From assembly GCF_036088315.1 (NCBI RefSeq), contig NZ_CP107996.1, positions 1,566,001-1,630,000 on the forward strand: a stretch of 64,000 nucleotides of DNA, read 5' to 3'. The DNA is from Streptomyces sp. NBC_00344 (GTDB lineage Bacteria > Actinomycetota > Actinomycetes > Streptomycetales > Streptomycetaceae). The translations under genes and the position numbers were made by a program. The notes beneath the pieces were generated by a model. That model worked only from the letters and a program-made list of their open reading frames with translations, made no database searches and was not told the origin of the DNA. The first letter of the stretch is position 1; every line of letters starts with the position of its first letter. Shown here in pieces: positions 28,761-37,500 of the stretch.

Positions 28761-29888
28761 TCAGCTCTTGGCCGCAGCGGTCTTGGCCGTCTTGGCCTTG
28801 CCGCCGGCCGGCGCAGGAACCGTCTTCGCGGCCTCATCGGACACGGCAGTGCCTCCGGCATCCGCACCCGGCACCGCCGTGAGTTCCTCGGGCCTGACGC
28901 CGACGCCCAGCTTCTCCAGGATCTTCTTCTCGATCTCGTTGGCGAGATCGGGATTGTCCTTCAGGAAGTTGCGGGCGTTCTCCTTGCCCTGGCCGAGCTG
29001 GTCGCCCTCGTACGTGTACCAGGCGCCCGCCTTGCGGACGAAGCCGTTCTCCACGCCCATGTCGATCAGTCCACCCTCACGACTGATGCCCTGGCCGTAG
29101 AGGATGTCGAACTCGGCCTGCTTGAAGGGCGGCGCGACCTTGTTCTTGACGACCTTCACCCGGGTGCGGTTGCCCACCGCGTCGGTGCCGTCCTTGAGGG
29201 TTTCGATCCGGCGGATGTCGAGCCGCACCGAGGCGTAGAACTTCAGTGCACGGCCGCCCGTCGTGGTCTCCGGGGAACCGAACATCACGCCGATCTTCTC
29301 GCGGAGCTGGTTGATGAAGATCGCGGTGGTCTTGGACTGGTTCAGTGCGCTGGTGATCTTTCGCAGCGCCTGGCTCATCAGCCGGGCCTGCAGACCGACG
29401 TGCGAGTCGCCCATCTCCCCCTCGATCTCCGCACGGGGCACCAGGGCCGCGACGGAGTCGATGACGATGAGGTCGAGGGCGCCCGAGCGGATCAGCATGT
29501 CCACGATTTCGAGCGCCTGCTCACCGTTGTCCGGCTGGGACAGGATGAGGTTGTCGATGTCCACACCGAGCTTCTTGGCGTACTCGGGGTCCAGAGCGTG
29601 CTCGGCGTCGATGAAGGCCACCTGGCCTCCGAGCCGCTGCGCATTGGCCACCGCGTGCAGCGTCAGTGTCGTCTTTCCGGAGGACTCCGGTCCGTACACC
29701 TCGACGACGCGGCCGCGCGGCAGCCCGCCGACGCCGAGTGCGACGTCGAGTGCGGTCGACCCGGTGGGGATGACCTCGATGGGCTCGTTCGGCCGCTCGC
29801 CGAGACGCATCACCGCGCCCTTGCCGAATTGCCGTTCAATCTGTGCGAGCGCGGCGTCCAGCGCCTTCTCGCGGTCGTTACCTGCCAT
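28761..29888 (-). CDS. recA: Recombinase A
   Basis: 375 residues from ATG 29888 ([14 protein letters not shown]), with GGTGGAA upstream; the frame is open for 22 more codons but the sequence before it is not RecA-like. Walker A GPESSGKT at 66-73, Walker [14 protein letters not shown] loops and [14 protein letters not shown] are present. The C-terminal tail is Lys/Ala-rich ([15 protein letters not shown]), as in other Streptomyces. Central to homologous recombination and SOS induction. A LexA-type box lies about 130 bp upstream. Confidence 0.98.
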   Translation of the reverse strand: MAGNDREKALDAALAQIERQFGKGAVMRLGERPNEPIEVIPTGSTALDVALGVGGLPRGRVVEVYGPESSGKTTLTLHAVANAQRLGGQVAFIDAEHALDPEYAKKLGVDIDNLILSQPDNGEQALEIVDMLIRSGALDLIVIDSVAALVPRAEIEGEMGDSHVGLQARLMSQALRKITSALNQSKTTAIFINQLREKIGVMFGSPETTTGGRALKFYASVRLDIRRIETLKDGTDAVGNRTRVKVVKNKVAPPFKQAEFDILYGQGISREGGLIDMGVENGFVRKAGAWYTYEGDQLGQGKENARNFLKDNPDLANEIEKKILEKLGVGVRPEELTAVPGADAGGTAVSDEAAKTVPAPAGGKAKTAKTAAAKS

Positions 29889-30016
29889 GGGTTCCACCCG
29901 ATTTGCTTGAGTCGATCGCTTCACGTCAGTGACGCTATCCCCTGCCACTGACAATGGGTCCCGGCGTCCCCCGGCCCATGGGCAACTCGTCCTGCGCTGG
30001 GCCCTTCCTTCAATGA

Positions 30017-30028
30017 GAATGCATGTTC
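30017..30028. promoter_or_regulatory. LexA (SOS) box upstream of recA
   Basis: GAATGCATGTTC on the plus strand, i.e. GAAC-ATGC-ATTC on the recA strand, one mismatch from the GAAC-n4-GTTC core and flanked by C/G as in Streptomyces SOS boxes. About 130 bp before the recA start. Confidence 0.75.
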
Positions 30029-30060
30029 GATTTTGGTGTCAAGCGCACCACGAGGAGGGT

Positions 30061-31329
30061 TCAGCCGTCGCTCCCCGGCGGCGGACGCCTCTCGAGAAGT
30101 GAACTGCGGAACCGCGCCAGGGCCGAGGCGCCGCCCCTGGGCCGGCGTCCGCCGTGCACGCGGGGGTCGTCCGTCACCGCGTACCGCTTCACATAGGCAC
30201 CCAGGAACGCCTGCAGGGTCGCGACCGCCGGGATGGCGATCAGCGCACCGACCGCGCCGAGCAGCGCGGTGCCCGCGATGACCGAACCGAACGCGACCGC
30301 GGGGTGGATGTCGACGGCCTTCGACGTGAGTTTGGGCTGCAGCACGTAGTTCTCGAACTGCTGGTAGATCACCACGAAGACCAGCACCCACAGCGCGTAC
30401 CAGGGGTTGACCGTGAAGGCCAGCAGCATCGGCAGGGCGCCCGCCAGGTAGGTGCCGATGGTCGGGATGAATTGCGAGATCAGGCCGACCCACACCGCGA
30501 GGGCAGGGGCGTACGGCACGTCCAGGGCGGCCAGCAGGATGTAGTGAGCGATGCCGGAGATGAGCGCCATCAGGCCACGCGAGTACAGATAGCCGCCGGT
30601 CTTGGCGACCGCGATCTCCCAGGCGCGCAGCACTTCGGCCTGTTTCGCCGGCGGCAGCACCGAGCAGAGCGCGCGCCGCAGTCTGGGTCCGTCGGCCGCG
30701 AAGTAGAAGGCGAACAGGAATATCGTCAGCAGCCGGAAGAGACCGCCCAGGACCGTGGTCGACACGTCGAGCACACCGCTCGCACTGTTCTGGACGTACT
30801 TCTGCAGCCAGTCGGAGTGCAGCAGGCTGTCCTGGACCTGCACCCTCGACAGTTCGGTGTGGAAGGTGTGGTTGGTCCAGTTGATCACCGAGTCGAGGTA
30901 CTTGGGGAACTCCTCGACCATGTCCACGATCTGTCCGGCCAGCATCGATCCCAGGAGGAAGACGAATCCGGCTCCCGCGACCATCACCCCGAGAAAGACC
31001 AGGAAGGTGGCAAGACCCCGTCGTACGCCGCGCGCTGCCATCCGGTCGACGGCCGGTTCGACCGCGAGCGCCAGGAAGAACGCGATGAGGATGTTGGTGA
31101 GCAGCCCTATGAGCTGGTAGAAGGCCCAACTGCCCAGCTGGAAACAGGCGATGAGGGCCAGCGCGAGCACCATCGCCCGCGGCAGCCAGCCGGGCATCCG
31201 CATCGGCGCCGCCGTGGACGTTCCGGCGGGAGGCGGCGTGGGCGGCGGAGGAGTCCGTCCCGCGGTCGTCCGGTCCTCGGCGGTCGCGTCCGGGATCTGG
31301 TTCTCGGCGGTCTCATCAGTCGGTGCCAC
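30061..31329 (-). CDS. AI-2E family (DUF20) membrane permease
   Basis: 422 residues. A Pro/Thr-rich cytoplasmic N-terminus (about 55 residues) is followed by paired membrane helices (MVLALALIACFQLGSWAFYQL, ILIAFFLALAVEPAVDRM), a long extracellular or periplasmic segment with FPKYLDSVINWTNHTFHTEL, and the C-terminal helices including LISQFIPTIGTYLAGALPMLLAF typical of the family. Transport role (signalling molecule, ion or exopolymer) is unknown. The tail ends in a basic, Pro-rich stretch. GTG start without a strong ribosome binding site. Read toward recA on the same strand. Confidence 0.88.
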   Translation of the reverse strand: MAPTDETAENQIPDATAEDRTTAGRTPPPPTPPPAGTSTAAPMRMPGWLPRAMVLALALIACFQLGSWAFYQLIGLLTNILIAFFLALAVEPAVDRMAARGVRRGLATFLVFLGVMVAGAGFVFLLGSMLAGQIVDMVEEFPKYLDSVINWTNHTFHTELSRVQVQDSLLHSDWLQKYVQNSASGVLDVSTTVLGGLFRLLTIFLFAFYFAADGPRLRRALCSVLPPAKQAEVLRAWEIAVAKTGGYLYSRGLMALISGIAHYILLAALDVPYAPALAVWVGLISQFIPTIGTYLAGALPMLLAFTVNPWYALWVLVFVVIYQQFENYVLQPKLTSKAVDIHPAVAFGSVIAGTALLGAVGALIAIPAVATLQAFLGAYVKRYAVTDDPRVHGGRRPRGGASALARFRSSLLERRPPPGSDG

Positions 31330-31377
31330 CGGGCCAGTGTCGCCTACCCGCCCGGAGCCTCTCCGGCCGCCCTGCGC

Positions 31378-31572
31378 TCAGCGCTTGCTCTCGGGAATCC
31401 CGACCGCCGAGCAGACTCCCCGCCAGACGTCCTTGGTCTCCCATCCGGCGGCGAGTGCTTCGTGCACCGTGCGTCCGCCGAGCTCCGCCATCACATGGTC
31501 ACGGGCGAACGAATCGGCATACCCCTCACCGAAGTGCTCCGCCATCCGCTCCCAGAAAATCGTCAACCGCAT
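31378..31572 (-). CDS. DUF3046 family small protein
   Basis: 64 residues starting MRLTIFWERMAEHFGEGYA, with DHVMAELGGRTVHEALAAGW and the C-terminal VWRGVCSAVGIPE typical of DUF3046, an actinobacterial family often found beside recA/recX. An open frame extends ten codons upstream, but the canonical start is ATG 31572. Function unknown. Confidence 0.88.
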   Translation of the reverse strand: MRLTIFWERMAEHFGEGYADSFARDHVMAELGGRTVHEALAAGWETKDVWRGVCSAVGIPESKR

Positions 31573-31651
31573 GCCCTCAGTATCCCGCCCCTGGGAGTGC
31601 ACCCGGGTCCGGCTCCCTCCCCGAGAGCGCTTTCCGCTCTACGGTCGGTAC

Positions 31652-32569
31652 ATGGCCGGATCCGGAGCATCTCCTCTCGCACGTGCCGAGCACTTCATCT
31701 GGCTGACGGCCCGGGTGCTCGAGCAGCGGCGGTTCGCTCACTGCTTCCTCGGCGGCGGGGCGGGTCCCGTCGAGGCGGCGCTGACCGCCTACCGCAACGA
31801 GGACGGAGGGTACGGTCACGCGCTGGAACCCGATCTGCGCGGCCCCGTCAGCCAGCCACTGCACACGGCGCACGCCCTGCGGGTCCTCGATTCGATCGGC
31901 CGCTGCGGTGGTGCGCGGGTGGAGCTGATCTGCCGCTATCTCACGGATGTGTCCACCGCCGACGGTGCACTGCCCGCCGTCCACCCCTCGCAGCGCGGCT
32001 ATCCGTCGGCACCCTTCATCCCGGTCGTCGACGATCCGCCGAGTGAGCTGCTGGCGACCGGGCCGGTGGTGGGACTGCTGCACCGCAACGAGGTGTGGCA
32101 CGCCTGGCTCTTCAGGGCGACCGACTTCTGCTGGGCGGCGATCGACGCGCTGGAGAACTCCCATCCGTACGAGATCCAGGCGGCGGTGGCCTTTCTGGAC
32201 GGTGTCCCGGACCGCTCGAGGGCCGAAGCCGCCGCCGCCCGGCTCGGCCGGCAGGTGCGCGACCAGCGGCTGGCCGTCCTGGACCCCCAGGACCGCGGTG
32301 CGTACCCGGTCGCACCCGGCTACGCACCGGGTGAGCAGCACTTCCCCCACGACTACGCGCGGGTACCCGATTCGCTGGCCCGCTCCTGGTTCACGGACGA
32401 CGAGATGAACCGGTCGCTGGACTTCCTCCTGGCCGAGCAGCAACAGGACGGCGGCTGGCCGGTCAACTGGCGGCCCTGGGCGCCGGGGACGCAGCTCGAG
32501 GCGCGGCCGATGGTGACGATCCAGGCACTCACGACGCTACGGGCCCACGGCCGGGACATCGGCGGCTGA
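31652..32569 (+). CDS. Alpha-toroid (terpene cyclase/prenyltransferase-like) protein
   Basis: 305 residues. Repeats recalling squalene/hopene-cyclase QW-type motifs are visible: AYRNEDGGYGHALEPDL near 45-60 and LLAEQQQDGGWPVNW near 265-280. There is no DxDD catalytic motif and only half the usual cyclase length, so it is a single toroid-like unit of unknown function. Similar Streptomyces proteins are annotated as hypothetical. Its start (ATG 31652) is divergent from the DUF3046 gene. Confidence 0.65.
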   Translation: MAGSGASPLARAEHFIWLTARVLEQRRFAHCFLGGGAGPVEAALTAYRNEDGGYGHALEPDLRGPVSQPLHTAHALRVLDSIGRCGGARVELICRYLTDVSTADGALPAVHPSQRGYPSAPFIPVVDDPPSELLATGPVVGLLHRNEVWHAWLFRATDFCWAAIDALENSHPYEIQAAVAFLDGVPDRSRAEAAAARLGRQVRDQRLAVLDPQDRGAYPVAPGYAPGEQHFPHDYARVPDSLARSWFTDDEMNRSLDFLLAEQQQDGGWPVNWRPWAPGTQLEARPMVTIQALTTLRAHGRDIGG

Positions 32570-32584
32570 CACCCTCGGCCGGGC

Positions 32585-32890
32585 TCAGCCCAGGGCGCGC
32601 ACCCCGGCGGTGACGAGCACGGCAGCTCCGACGACGACGAGAAAGGGAGCGCGCAGCAGCAGCGCCAGCGCGGCAGCGGCCAGCCCCGCACCACGGGCGT
32701 CCAGAACGAGCTGCTGCCCGTCGCCGAAGGTCTGCTGGGCGGTGAGAGCAGCCAGCACGGCGACCGGCAGCAGGGCGGAGAGCCGTCCGACCACCGGGCG
32801 CTCCAGCACGCCGGCCGGAACCAGCAGACCGAGCAGTTTGACGAGGTAGCAGCCGGCCGCGGTCACCGCGACGGCGATCCAGATGTTCAT
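32585..32890 (-). CDS. azlD: AzlD-type branched-chain amino acid exporter subunit
   Basis: 101-residue hydrophobic protein with about four helices (YLVKLLGLLVPAGVL, LLPVAVLAALTAQQTFG), the small partner of AzlC. Its ATG overlaps the azlC stop by 4 bp, fitting a two-component exporter complex. Confidence 0.87.
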   Translation of the reverse strand: MNIWIAVAVTAAGCYLVKLLGLLVPAGVLERPVVGRLSALLPVAVLAALTAQQTFGDGQQLVLDARGAGLAAAALALLLRAPFLVVVGAAVLVTAGVRALG

Positions 32891-33636
32891 CGGTCCTGCT
32901 CCTTGTCTGCGGGGGCGGTGCGGAAGGTGGTGCGGCCCTTGAGGAACAGCACCGCGGGCGCCGCGAGTGCGGCGATCAGCACGGGCACGCCCACCGGCAG
33001 AACCGGCAGCAGCCCGAGCCCCAGGACGACGGCGAGCCCGGCAGCCGCACGCTCCGTCACCGTGCGCAGCATGGGGGCGAGCAGCGCGAGAAAGACCGCA
33101 GGACCTGCCGCGTCGAGACCCCAGGCATCGGGGTCACCGAGCTGGTGTGCGCCCAGTGCGCCCAGCAGCGTGGTGAGATTCCACAGCACATAGAGGGTCA
33201 GGCCGGTGACGGTGAACCCGATGCGGGCGGCCCTTCGGGTGGGCTGCGCCAGGGTGACGGCGGTGGTTTCGTCGATCACCCAGTGCGCCGCGAAAGGGCG
33301 CAGGGCGCGTGGCAGGGCGAGCAGCTGGGAGAGCCGCAGCCCGTAGAAGGTGTTGCGTATGCCGACGAAGAAGGCTCCGGCGGCCGCAGTGAAGGGGCTG
33401 CCGCCCGCGGCCAGCGCTCCGACCAGCGCGAACTGCGAAGCTCCGGTGAAGACCAGCAGGCTCATCACACAGGTCTGCAGCACGGTGAGGCCGGAGCCCG
33501 CCGCGGTCACGCCGAAGGCGAAACCGGAGAGCCCGACGGCGATACCGACACCCAGTGCGTCCCTGATGACGGCCGCGTCCGGCTTGGGATCCGGGGCTGT
33601 GCCGGTCTCCTCGATGATTGTCCGTTCTATTGCCAC
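32887..33636 (-). CDS. azlC: AzlC-type branched-chain amino acid exporter subunit
   Basis: 249 residues with the AzlC/YgaZ pattern GIAVGLSGFAFGVTAAGSGL, SLLVFTGASQFALVGALAAG, FFVGIRNTFYGLRLS and HWVIDETTAVTLA. GTG start. It is encoded 27 bp after the AraC-type regulator and upstream of azlD on the same strand. Confidence 0.92.
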   Translation of the reverse strand: MAIERTIIEETGTAPDPKPDAAVIRDALGVGIAVGLSGFAFGVTAAGSGLTVLQTCVMSLLVFTGASQFALVGALAAGGSPFTAAAGAFFVGIRNTFYGLRLSQLLALPRALRPFAAHWVIDETTAVTLAQPTRRAARIGFTVTGLTLYVLWNLTTLLGALGAHQLGDPDAWGLDAAGPAVFLALLAPMLRTVTERAAAGLAVVLGLGLLPVLPVGVPVLIAALAAPAVLFLKGRTTFRTAPADKEQDR

Positions 33637-33663
33637 ACCTGGACGTTACGGATCGCGAGCTGG

Positions 33664-34503
33664 TCAGGTCTTGTACGTTCTTGCGCGCCCACGACGGTAC
33701 GCACCGGGGGGAACCCCCACAATCCTGGCGAAGTGCCGGTTCAGATGAGGCTGGTCGGTGAAGCCGACAGCGACCGCTGTTTCCGCCGGCGCCGCGCCCG
33801 CGTCCAGCAGCCGGCGGGCCCGGCGCACCCGTGCGTCGGTGAGCCAGGTGTGCGGTGGCATGCCGTAGGTGTCCTTGAAGGCCCGCAGCAGGGCGAACGG
33901 GCTGGTGCCGAGGTCGGCGGCGAGTTTCTCGAGGGAAGGCGGCCGCGCCATCTCCTCCTCCAGGACCGCCCGCGCGCGTGCGGCGTTCCGCGCTCCGGCC
34001 GTGCGCGCGGGGCGTTCGGGGATGGTGCCGCCGTGGGAGCGCAGCAACCGGGCCACGGCGAGCCTCAGCATGGTGTCCGCGGCGAGCGCGTTTCCCTGCT
34101 CGGCCGCCTCGTGCACCCCGACGACCAACTGAGCCGCGCCGGGGTCGTCCACGACCGGCGAGGTGAATCCGACGGGACCGCTGAGGGTGCTGATGTCGGC
34201 CGCGATCCCGGCGATGAGATCGGCTGCCGGATAGAGCGTGCGATAGGTCCACCCTTCGGGCACCCCCGCGTAACCGGTGTGCGGCGTGTCGGGGTTCACC
34301 AGGCCGAGCTGGCCCGCCCCCGCCCGGACGAGCTCGTTGCGGTGATGGAAGGCCTCGACGCCATGGGTGATCGCCGCGATGACAAAGGTCTCGTGCGTGT
34401 GCCAGGCAAAGGATTTCCGGATGTAGCGCGCGTGCAGCAGATCGACACCGGGCAGTTCGTCCAGCCGCCAGTGCCTCGCCTGCTCCTCGGTTCCGGGGGC
34501 CAT
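33664..34503 (-). CDS. AraC-family transcriptional regulator
   Basis: 279 residues. The N-terminal cupin-like sensor has SFAWHTHETFVIAAITHG and GQLGLVNPDTPHTG; the two C-terminal helix-turn-helices include LGTSPFALLRAFKDTYGM and VGFTDQPHLNRHFARIVGVPPGAYRRG. It heads the operon with azlC-azlD and probably controls it in response to an amino acid. The start ATG at 34503 faces the divergent Lhr-type helicase gene. The frame is open further upstream over the helicase gene; that part is not AraC-like. Confidence 0.87.
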   Translation of the reverse strand: MAPGTEEQARHWRLDELPGVDLLHARYIRKSFAWHTHETFVIAAITHGVEAFHHRNELVRAGAGQLGLVNPDTPHTGYAGVPEGWTYRTLYPAADLIAGIAADISTLSGPVGFTSPVVDDPGAAQLVVGVHEAAEQGNALAADTMLRLAVARLLRSHGGTIPERPARTAGARNAARARAVLEEEMARPPSLEKLAADLGTSPFALLRAFKDTYGMPPHTWLTDARVRRARRLLDAGAAPAETAVAVGFTDQPHLNRHFARIVGVPPGAYRRGRARTYKT

Positions 34504-34561
34504 GACTCCATTATTTCCCCTGCTCCGAGCTGTTGTCAGTGGGGAGGTGCACGATGGGGTC

Positions 34562-37500
34562 ATGGTCAGGCCGGCACTCGAATCCTTCTCCCCCGCGACC
34601 CGCGGCTGGTTCACGGGGGCTTTCGACGCGCCCACGTCCGCACAGGACGGTGCGTGGCGGGCGATCGCCGAGGGCTCCGACGTCCTGGTGGTCGCGCCGA
34701 CCGGTTCCGGGAAGACTCTCGCCGCTTTCCTGGCCGCCCTCGACCAGCTTGCGTCGGCTCCGCCGCCCACCGATGCCAGGAAGCGCTGCCGGGTGCTGTA
34801 CGTGTCGCCGTTGAAGGCCCTCGCGGTCGACGTGGAGCGCAATCTGCGCAGTCCTCTCACCGGAATCCGTCAGGAGTCGGTGCGGCTGGGGCTGCCCGAG
34901 CCGGAGATCAGGGTGGGCATCCGCTCGGGCGACACCCCGGCGGCCGAGCGCCGCTCGATGGCGACGAAGCCGCCGGACATTCTGATCACCACGCCCGAGT
35001 CGCTGTTCCTGATGCTCACCTCGTCTGCCCGGGACGCGCTGGCGGGCGTCGAGACCGTGATCCTGGACGAGGTGCACGCGGTGGCGGGCACCAAGCGCGG
35101 TGCACACCTCGCTGTGTCACTGGAGCGGCTCGACGAGCTGCTCCCCCGGCCGGCGCGGCGCATCGGCCTGTCCGCGACGGTCCGGCCGGTGGACGAGGTC
35201 GCCCGTTATCTGTCGCCGCAGCGCAGGGCCGAGATCGTCCAGCCCCCCTCGGGCAAGGAGTTCGAGCTGTCGGTGGTCGTTCCGGTCGAGGATCTGGGCG
35301 AGCTGGGCGGCTCGCCGGCATCCGACATCGACCCGGACAAGGCGGAGAAGCCGTCGATCTGGCCTCATGTCGAGGAGCGCATCGCCGATCTGGTGCAGGC
35401 GCATCGCTCGACCATCGTGTTCGCCAATTCCCGCCGCCTGGCGGAGCGTCTGTGCAACCGCCTCAACGAGATCGCCTATGAGCGGGCCACCGGGGAGCCC
35501 ATGCCCGACGCGCACTCCCCCGCAGAGATCATGGCTGAGTCCGGCGCGGCCAGGGGAGCGCCCGCGCTGCTCGCCCGCGCCCATCACGGCTCGGTGTCCA
35601 AGGAGCAGCGCGCCCAGGTCGAGGAGGATCTGAAGGCGGGCCGGCTGCCGGCCGTGGTCGCCACGTCCAGCCTTGAGCTCGGCATCGACATGGGTGCGGT
35701 GGATCTGGTCATCCAGGTCGAGTCGCCGCCGTCCGTCGCCTCCGGACTGCAGCGGGTGGGCCGTGCGGGCCACCAGGTGGGAGCGGTGTCGACCGGGGTG
35801 GTCTTCCCTAAGTACCGGGGCGACCTGGTGCAGGCCGCAGTAGTCACCGAGCGGATGCGTACGGGTTCGATCGAAGCACTCCGGATCCCGGCCAACCCGT
35901 TGGACGTGCTGGCCCAGCAGCTGGTGGCCATGGTCGCCCTGGACAGCTGGCAGGCCGACGACCTGCTGACGGTGGTCCGCAGGGCGGCGCCGTTCGCCGC
36001 ACTCCCCGAATCGGCCTTCACCGGAGTGCTGGACATGCTCGCCGGGCGCTATCCGTCGGACGCCTTCGCGGAGCTGCGACCGCGCGTGGTCTGGGACCGG
36101 ATCACCGGTACGGTCACCGGCCGCCCCGGGGCGCAGCGTCTCGCCGTAACCTCCGGCGGCACCATCCCCGACCGCGGCCTCTTCGGTGTCTTCCTTGCCG
36201 GTACCGATCCGAAAAAGGGTGGCGGGCGGGTCGGTGAGCTGGACGAGGAGATGGTCTACGAATCCCGGGTGGGGGACGTATTCACCCTGGGCACCACCTC
36301 CTGGCGTATCGAGGACATCACCCGGGACCGGGTGCTGGTCACACCGGCGCCGGGTGTGCCGGGCCGCCTGCCGTTCTGGAAGGGCGACCAGCTGGGCCGC
36401 CCGCTGGAGCTGGGCCGTGCGGTCGGAGCCTTCCTGCGCGAGGTCGGCGGTCTGACTCCCGACGACGCCCGCGCAAGGCTGCTCGCCGCCGGTCTCGACA
36501 CCTGGGCCGCGGAGAACGTGCTGTCCTACCTCGACGAACAGCGCCGGGCCTGCGGCCATGTCCCCGACGACCGCACCATCGTCGTGGAGCGCTTCCGCGA
36601 TGAGCTGGGCGACTGGCGGGTCGTCGTCCATTCACCCTTCGGCGCTCAGGTGCACGCCCCCTGGGCGCTGGCTCTCGGCGCCAAGCTCTCCGAGCGGTAC
36701 GGCATGGACGCCCAGGTGATGCATGCCGACGACGGCATCGTGCTGCGGCTGCCCGACGCCGACCTGATGGGCCTCGACCTGCTGGACAGCGCCCCGGCCA
36801 CGCAGACCCAGGCACCCGGACCTGAGTACGACAGTGAGCAGGCTCCGCTGGGAGCCGCCGATGTCGCTTTCGACAAGGGCGAGGTCAGCCAGATCGTCAC
36901 CGACCAGGTCGGTGGGTCGGCGCTCTTCGCCGCGAGGTTCCGCGAATGCGCGGCGCGCGCGCTGTTGCTGCCCCGGCGCAGCCCGGGCAAGCGGACACCG
37001 CTGTGGCAGCAGCGCCAGCGCGCCTCGCAGCTTCTGCAGGTGGCCGGCGAGTTCGGCTCGTTCCCGATCGTCCTGGAAGCGGTCCGGGAGTGCCTCCAGG
37101 ACGTCTTCGACGTGCCCGGGCTCACGGAGCTGATGGGCGACATCGAGTCACGGCGGGTGCGACTCGTCGAGGTCACCACCCCGGAGCCGTCGCCGTTCGC
37201 CCGGTCCCTGCTCTTCGGCTATGTCGCCCAGTTCCTCTACGAAGGGGATTCCCCGCTTGCCGAGCGGCGGGCGGCCGCCCTCTCCCTCGACTCGCGCCTG
37301 CTGGCCGAGCTGCTGGGCCAGGCCGAGCTGCGCGAACTGCTCGACGCCGATGTGCTGGACGAGCTGGAGAGCGAGCTCCAGTGGCTGGCCGAGGACCGGC
37401 GGATCAAGGACGCCGAGGGCGTCGCCGACCGATTGCGGCTGCTCGGCCCGCTGACCGACGCGGAGCTCGCCGTGCGCGGCGCGGAGCCCGGATGGGCTTC

